This document shows positions 7,379 to 11,158 of a stretch of 11,158 nt of DNA, piece by piece. The notes under the pieces were generated by a model, which saw nothing but the letters and a program-made list of their open reading frames with translations, was not told the origin of the DNA and did no database searches. Source of the stretch: Nitrososphaerales archaeon TH5893. Lineage in GTDB: Archaea > Thermoproteota > Nitrososphaeria > Nitrososphaerales > Nitrososphaeraceae. Every line of letters starts with the position of its first letter. The first letter of the stretch is position 1. The stretch covers positions 1 through 11,158 of the forward strand of contig JAATVT010000108.1 in the NCBI GenBank assembly GCA_014523685.1. The letters are read 5' to 3'. The position numbers and the translations under genes are program-made.

Positions 7379-8318
7379 GACCTATTATCTCCATCACATT
7401 CTTTGCATTTTTCCTTTTGAGATAAGCCTGTATTCCCGTGCAAATCGCGTGAAAACTTGATAATCCTTCCGTTGCTAAAACACTCCCCAATTGTACTGCA
7501 GATGCTCCTGCGAGCATTGCTTCTACTGCATCCTCCCAATCGAAAATGCCACCACATGCCATAACGGGAATTCCAACTTTTTTAGTGATCTCATAAACGC
7601 ACCTTATTGCTAGTGGTTTGATAGGTTTGCCCGAGAGTCCTCCTATCTTATTAGCAAGAACAGGTATTCCTGTGTCGATATCTATTGCCATAGCTCTAAG
7701 TGTATTAATGGCAGTTATCCCATCCGCCCCGGCATCCTTTGCAACGGACGCGACGGAAAGTACATCAGTATTCCCCACACCCACTTTTACGAATATCGGT
7801 TTAGTTGTATGCAATCTAGTCGCCTTAACAATTCGGTAAACCAATTCTGGATCATCTCCTACCTCAATGCCCATTTTTGCCACGTGTGGACACGAAAGAT
7901 TAATCTCGTATCCTATAATATTCAATCTATCAAATTTCTTAACTAATATAGGAAACTCCTTTTCAGAGGATCCTACAAGACTCACCATGATTGGAAGATT
8001 ATCGTTCTCTCTGATTTCCTCTGAAAAAGCATCCGCCCCCGGATTTGCTAATCCCACTGCATTTAGATAGCTAGAATAGTCCAATGAAACAATAGTTGGA
8101 TTTCTATATCCTTCAATTGGGGAACAACTGATCGACTTACTAACAATCGCTCCCGCATTTAATTTATACAACCTCCTAAACAGATCCATTGAGATGCCCA
8201 GAAAACCTGAAGCAAGAATGGTCGGATTACGCAAACACATCCCCCCAAAATTTACAGATAAGGTATTTCTTTCTGCAGATTGTTCTCTTCTCAATTCGAG
8301 CGCATCTTCAGCAAACAA
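7362..8318 (-). CDS. pyrD: Dihydroorotate dehydrogenase class 1B, catalytic subunit
   Basis: Oxidises dihydroorotate to orotate, the fourth step of pyrimidine synthesis. It is a TIM-barrel FMN enzyme. Motifs numbered from the longest start: NPTILASGFLG at 31-41; SKS at 60-62 (FMN/substrate Lys61); NAVGLANPG at 86-94 (substrate loop); EINLSCPH at 138-145 with Cys143 as catalytic base, diagnostic of the NAD-linked class 1B type rather than the Ser-using quinone-linked class; KVG at 178-180; GGLSGKPIKP at 226-235; and FMN-phosphate motifs ACGGIFDWEDA at 254-264 and QLGSVL at 276-281. The adjacent pyrK confirms the class. The longest frame starts at TTG 8318 and gives about 20 residues before homology. 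A TTG at 8294 is an alternative that fits the promoter better. The stop lies within pyrK. Confidence 0.95.
   Translation of the reverse strand: MFAEDALELRREQSAERNTLSVNFGGMCLRNPTILASGFLGISMDLFRRLYKLNAGAIVSKSISCSPIEGYRNPTIVSLDYSSYLNAVGLANPGADAFSEEIRENDNLPIMVSLVGSSEKEFPILVKKFDRLNIIGYEINLSCPHVAKMGIEVGDDPELVYRIVKATRLHTTKPIFVKVGVGNTDVLSVASVAKDAGADGITAINTLRAMAIDIDTGIPVLANKIGGLSGKPIKPLAIRCVYEITKKVGIPVMACGGIFDWEDAVEAMLAGASAVQLGSVLATEGLSSFHAICTGIQAYLKRKNAKNVMEIIGLAHKY
7389..7392 (-). promoter_or_regulatory. Shine-Dalgarno site for pyrK
   Basis: GGAG on the minus strand lies 10 bases before the pyrK TTG, inside the last codons of pyrD. It supports the TTG start and internal initiation on a pyrDK message, unlike other genes here that look leaderless or coupled. 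Confidence 0.5.
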
Positions 8319-8690
8319 CGACGTACCCGTATAAACTTTTTCTCATCTGAATGTCTGTCACCATTTATCATCAACCACCTTTCTATCTAAATTCAGATTC
8401 AAATAGCAGTATGTTACTTCGAGGGCTTGAAAATATATCTAGCTATACCTATTTAGAAATCGAATGCTTATGTTAATTATGTTTGGACATTTCTAGTGTT
8501 CAGTATGTACATGATACTTTACCTAGCTATCAATTCAGGGTTCTTTCTACCTAAAACTCATCTTGGTCAATAGTCTTCCCTTGAAGAAAAGAAATTTAAG
8601 GGAGAGATTGTAAAAAATATCTGAAAAGTCGATACTGTATTCTTGAATGGATGCGATCGATTTAGTGTTTACAGCGCTGAACTTTAAACT
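8319..8690. other. Divergent intergenic region between pyrD and the TIM-barrel gene
   Basis: 372 AT-rich bases with no credible gene. The left end holds the pyrDK promoter. Toward the right, GATTTAGTG (8659-8667) lies where a TATA box would give a nearly leaderless message from the ATG at 8691, and AAATTTAAG (8592-8600) is an alternative box. The 8-mer CTAGCTAT occurs twice (8439-8446 and 8523-8530). TCCCTT (8577-8582) and AAGGGA (8598-8603) form a loose inverted repeat around the alternative box. None of these is strong. Confidence 0.4.
8330..8335 (-). promoter_or_regulatory. Archaeal TATA-box promoter for pyrDK
   Basis: On the minus strand AAAAAGTTTATACGG (8342-8328) looks like a purine-rich BRE followed by a TTTATA box. 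Transcription would start near 8306, downstream of the longest possible pyrD start at 8318 but just before a second TTG at 8294. Confidence 0.5.
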
Positions 8691-9518
8691 ATGAAATTGG
8701 GATTTAGCAGTAATGCATTTAAGAGATTTTCATTAGAACAGTGCATCCCGTTAATATCTCAGATAGGATATTCCGGTATCGAAATTCTCTGCGACGTACC
8801 ACACGCTTACCCCCCAAAAGACTTAGATGTAAACAAGATTAGAGCCCTTCTCTCGAAACACAACCTTGAAATATCAAATTTAAACTCCTTTACATTGTAC
8901 GCTATTAAGGATACCTATCATCCGTCTTGGGTCGAAGATACAAGTGATCTTAGACATATGCGTTTCGAGCATACAAAAAATTGTATTGAACTAGCCAGCA
9001 AATTGGGGTGTAGGATCGTATCAACTGAAGGTGGAGGACCTCTGCCAAAAAAAAGTTATCATTCAGTTTTAAGAACCCGTTTTGAAAAAGAGATGAACGC
9101 ACTATCACAATTTGCGGAGGATCAAGGAATAAAAGTGCTTGTCGAGCCTGAGCCGGGTCTTTTATTGGAGAATTCTCAGGACTTCTTGTCTTTTATCAAA
9201 AGCATCGAATCAGAATACATTAGGCTAAATTTTGATATTGCACATTTTTATTGCGCAAGGGAAGACCCAGCAGAAGTGGTCCATAGGTTATCAGATTTCA
9301 TAGAGCATTTTCACATTTCCGATATCGCGACTAGTAGGATTCATAATCATCTGATTCCTGGAGAAGGATCGATCGACTTCAAATCGGTATTCAGGGCGAT
9401 TGTAGAATTTGGGTATAAAGGATTTGTAACGGTAGAATTATATCCATATCAGAATAATCCGGTATTTGCAGGCGCTAAAGCATTTGAATTCTTACGGCGA
9501 CTAATACTAGAACTCTAA
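8691..9518 (+). CDS. Sugar phosphate isomerase/epimerase family protein (xylose isomerase-like TIM barrel)
   Basis: A 275-residue (beta/alpha)8 barrel of the AP-endonuclease-2/xylose-isomerase-like family, which binds a divalent metal and typically isomerises or epimerises sugars and related polyols. Evidence: N-terminal MKLGFSSNAF and GYSGIEIL at 26-33 (first strands); STEGGG at 111-116; VEPEPG at 151-156 with Glu152 as a metal-ligand candidate; NFDIAHF at 180-186 with Asp182 and His185; HFHISDI at 206-212 with His208; the family loop HLIPGEGSIDF at 220-230; and VELYPY at 248-253 with Glu249. All expected ligand types are present, so it should be active. The substrate cannot be read. The ATG gives the usual N-terminus and no Shine-Dalgarno sequence precedes it. 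The next gene is a phosphatase-like protein, and a TIM barrel plus this phosphatase type recalls EboE/EboF of Ebo clusters, although classical EboE is longer. Confidence 0.88.
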   Translation: MKLGFSSNAFKRFSLEQCIPLISQIGYSGIEILCDVPHAYPPKDLDVNKIRALLSKHNLEISNLNSFTLYAIKDTYHPSWVEDTSDLRHMRFEHTKNCIELASKLGCRIVSTEGGGPLPKKSYHSVLRTRFEKEMNALSQFAEDQGIKVLVEPEPGLLLENSQDFLSFIKSIESEYIRLNFDIAHFYCAREDPAEVVHRLSDFIEHFHISDIATSRIHNHLIPGEGSIDFKSVFRAIVEFGYKGFVTVELYPYQNNPVFAGAKAFEFLRRLILEL

Positions 9519-9770
9519 TTTCGAAACAAAGCGTGCTAAACACTCATGTTTTACGGATTGATTGACGATATTCTTCATTTTTAGATTGAAGTCCGGCAGC
9601 TCCGGTTACACCATATTGAAGATTTTCTCTAGTATGAGATGAAAGTGTTGAATCCTAAATATTGAAACTGTATTGTCGGATATGTATCCTCTTGAATAAC
9701 TGGAATACCGGACGTTTGAACCTAGTAATAAAGGCGTGAGCAACCATTGAATTAATCATGTCAATTGAGT

Positions 9771-9785
9771 TATAAATATAAATAA
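9771..9785 (+). promoter_or_regulatory. TATA-box promoter for the phosphatase-like gene
   Basis: TATAAATATAAATAA is the strongest TATA-like sequence in the window. Its last bases lie 24 before the TTG at 9810, so transcription should begin at or a few bases before that codon, giving a leaderless or nearly leaderless message. The rest of the 291-base gap 9519-9809 has no recognisable gene. The box suggests the gene is not solely dependent on read-through from the TIM-barrel gene. Confidence 0.6.
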
Positions 9786-9794
9786 TGATCGCGC

Positions 9795-9807
9795 CCGAAA
9801 AGTTCGG
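9795..9807. repeat. Short inverted repeat between TATA box and TTG start
   Basis: CCGAA and TTCGG are perfect complements around a three-base spacer, ending two bases before the proposed start codon. At this position it would overlap the transcription start, where a bound repressor would block initiation. It is only 5 bp per arm, so chance is possible. Confidence 0.35.
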
Positions 9808-9809
9808 AA

Positions 9810-11158
9810 TTGATAAAACACGTGATACTGCTTGATATCGTAGGGTTGGAAATCAACCACTTGGAATCTGGAGATCTGTTACCGAACATTTCAAAAATTG
9901 CCTCAACAGGCGAGTATTGTAAAATGGAACCCGTGTTCCCTGCATTAACCAGTACGGTTCAAGCCAGTGTATTGTCGGGAAAATATCCAAATGAGCATGG
10001 AATTATTTGTAATGGTTTGTATGATAGAAACAAGTACGAAGTGTCATTTTGGGACCAAGCCAGCAGCCTAGTTCAGGCAGAGAGAATATGGGACTTGATG
10101 AAGAAAAAAACACCAGATTCTAGAACTGCAGTACTTTTCGGACAACACTCTATGTATTCGAATGCAGATTTTGTAGTAACCCCTAGACCTCTTCACATGG
10201 CGGACGAAATGATAATGTGGTGTTACTCAAAGCCACCTGGATTCTATGAAGACCTGAAATACAAATATGGTGATTTTAATTTGGCCCACTACTGGGGCCC
10301 TTTGGCTTCTCAGGATTCGAGTGATTGGATAGTAAAAGCGGCGTTAGATACCATAGAATATCAGCGCCCGAATTTCATGTTCGCTTATATACCACATGTC
10401 GATTATTCTGCCCAAAGGTATGGCAAGAATGATAAAGCAACACAAAACGACTTAAAAAGAGCAGATGAATTTGTCGGAGAGATTGTCCAGAAGGTAACAG
10501 AATTAGGAGTAAGGGAGGAGACTCTATTCATAATAATTTCCGAATACTCATTTAACGACGTGAAATCGGCCGTTCCTTTGAATCAAAAACTTCGGGATGC
10601 AGATTTGCTTGCAACTCGCAACATCTCTGAAAAAGAATACCTAGATTTGGAATATAGCAGCGCATTCGCCATGGTGGATCACCAAATAGCACATATCTAT
10701 ATAAAGGAAGGTTTCGAGGCTAGAACGAAGAAAGTACTTGAGAACATCGATGGTGTAGAAAGTGTATTGACCTCTGTTGAGAAAAGAAAACTCCACATAG
10801 ACAATACGGAGCGGAGCGGCGATATGATTGCAGTATCTAATAAAGATAGATGGTTTAATTATAATTGGTGGTATGATAGTGATAAAGCGCCTAAATTTAC
10901 AAAGACAGTTGATATACACAGGAAACCCGGATATGATCCACTGGAACTTTACCTAGATTATGAAACCAAGAAAATATCTCAAGATACAAAACTAATCAGA
11001 GGCTCTCATGGGCTCCCCCCTGATATCCAAAAAGATGAAGGACTTTCACTGTACGTTTCGAGTCGTCAGACTGGCATATTAGGAGATAATCTTGAAACTC
11101 CCCAGAGTGTTACTTCAGTGAGAGTTGGTAAATACCTCATCGATTTGCTCACGACTTA
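9810..11158 (+). CDS. Alkaline phosphatase superfamily protein, EboF-like (nucleotide pyrophosphatase/phosphodiesterase type), right end at window edge
   Basis: 449 codons are open to the right edge; the last two bases are TA, so the next base may complete a stop. The start is TTG 9810, since an in-frame TGA at 9786-9788 excludes more and no ATG is present; GTG 9822 would cut into the first strand. It opens with KHVILLDIVGLE (Asp9, metal-ligand position). FPALTSTVQASVLSGKYP at 43-60 followed by EHGI at 62-65 places Thr47 as nucleophile. YIPHVDYSAQRYG at 193-205 keeps Asp198 but has Gln202 where phosphodiesterases have His; IISEYSF at 242-248 has Glu245-Tyr246 in place of Asp-His. DIHRKPGYDP at 368-377 and GSHGLPP at 398-404 (His400) close the domain. 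FWDQASSLVQ, TPRP and DHQIAH resemble the clade annotated EboF as I recall it. No signal peptide or membrane segment is apparent. Substrate is unknown. Confidence 0.85.
   Translation, partial: MIKHVILLDIVGLEINHLESGDLLPNISKIASTGEYCKMEPVFPALTSTVQASVLSGKYPNEHGIICNGLYDRNKYEVSFWDQASSLVQAERIWDLMKKKTPDSRTAVLFGQHSMYSNADFVVTPRPLHMADEMIMWCYSKPPGFYEDLKYKYGDFNLAHYWGPLASQDSSDWIVKAALDTIEYQRPNFMFAYIPHVDYSAQRYGKNDKATQNDLKRADEFVGEIVQKVTELGVREETLFIIISEYSFNDVKSAVPLNQKLRDADLLATRNISEKEYLDLEYSSAFAMVDHQIAHIYIKEGFEARTKKVLENIDGVESVLTSVEKRKLHIDNTERSGDMIAVSNKDRWFNYNWWYDSDKAPKFTKTVDIHRKPGYDPLELYLDYETKKISQDTKLIRGSHGLPPDIQKDEGLSLYVSSRQTGILGDNLETPQSVTSVRVGKYLIDLLTT

Noticed and set aside
8439..8530. Two direct copies of CTAGCTAT
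   Set aside because: An 8-mer repeated once within a 372-base AT-rich gap is not convincing as a regulatory pair.
8577..8603. Inverted repeat TCCCTT/AAGGGA before the TIM-barrel gene
   Set aside because: Six-base arms with a 15-base AT-rich spacer are weak and easily arise by chance.
1373..9809. tRNA or CRISPR in the intergenic regions
   Set aside because: Gaps were scanned by eye for T-loop motifs with matching stems and for regularly spaced repeats; none was found.

Overview
The window reads as a chromosomal segment of a moderately AT-rich archaeon, most likely from the Nitrososphaerota (Thaumarchaeota) or a close relative. Three things suggest this. The genes start with TATA-like boxes about 25 bases before very short or absent leaders, and most starts lack a Shine-Dalgarno sequence. 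The aromatic amino-acid genes run shikimate kinase (GHMP-like tail) > aroA > aroC > chorismate mutase/aminotransferase > tyrA, an archaeal style of cluster. The dihydroorotate dehydrogenase is the two-subunit class 1B type. The lineage call is inference; archaeal origin is well supported. No mobile element, CRISPR array, rRNA or tRNA was seen.

Bases 1-4911 (+ strand) hold the end of the shikimate pathway and the start of the tyrosine/phenylalanine branch: the last 29 codons of a probable shikimate kinase, aroA (EPSP synthase), aroC (chorismate synthase), a chorismate mutase-aminotransferase fusion, and tyrA. Together they carry shikimate 3-phosphate to chorismate, prephenate, and then arogenate or 4-hydroxyphenylpyruvate. 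Genes overlap or nearly touch, except for a 184-base gap before aroC with its own TATA box, so there are probably two transcription units.

Bases 4912-6553 hold a 389-base gap with a compact nested inverted repeat, an orphan SAM methyltransferase with an N-terminal Trm112-like zinc knuckle, and a convergent intergenic stretch. Bases 6554-8318 (- strand) hold pyrD and pyrK, overlapping by 17 bases, which form the NAD-linked dihydroorotate dehydrogenase of pyrimidine synthesis. A divergent 372-base region follows.

Bases 8691-11158 (+ strand) hold the most unusual part: a sugar-phosphate isomerase/epimerase-type TIM barrel followed by an alkaline-phosphatase-superfamily protein that runs to the right edge. 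The latter resembles the EboF clade of the bacterial/algal Ebo metabolite-traffic cluster, and a TIM-barrel protein (EboE) is also part of that cluster. The phosphatase-like protein keeps the putative nucleophile Thr but has replaced three canonical metal ligands. This pair may be the left end of an archaeal Ebo-like cluster continuing beyond the window.

Four of the nine largely complete genes (aroA, pyrK, pyrD and the phosphatase-like gene) appear to start with TTG.
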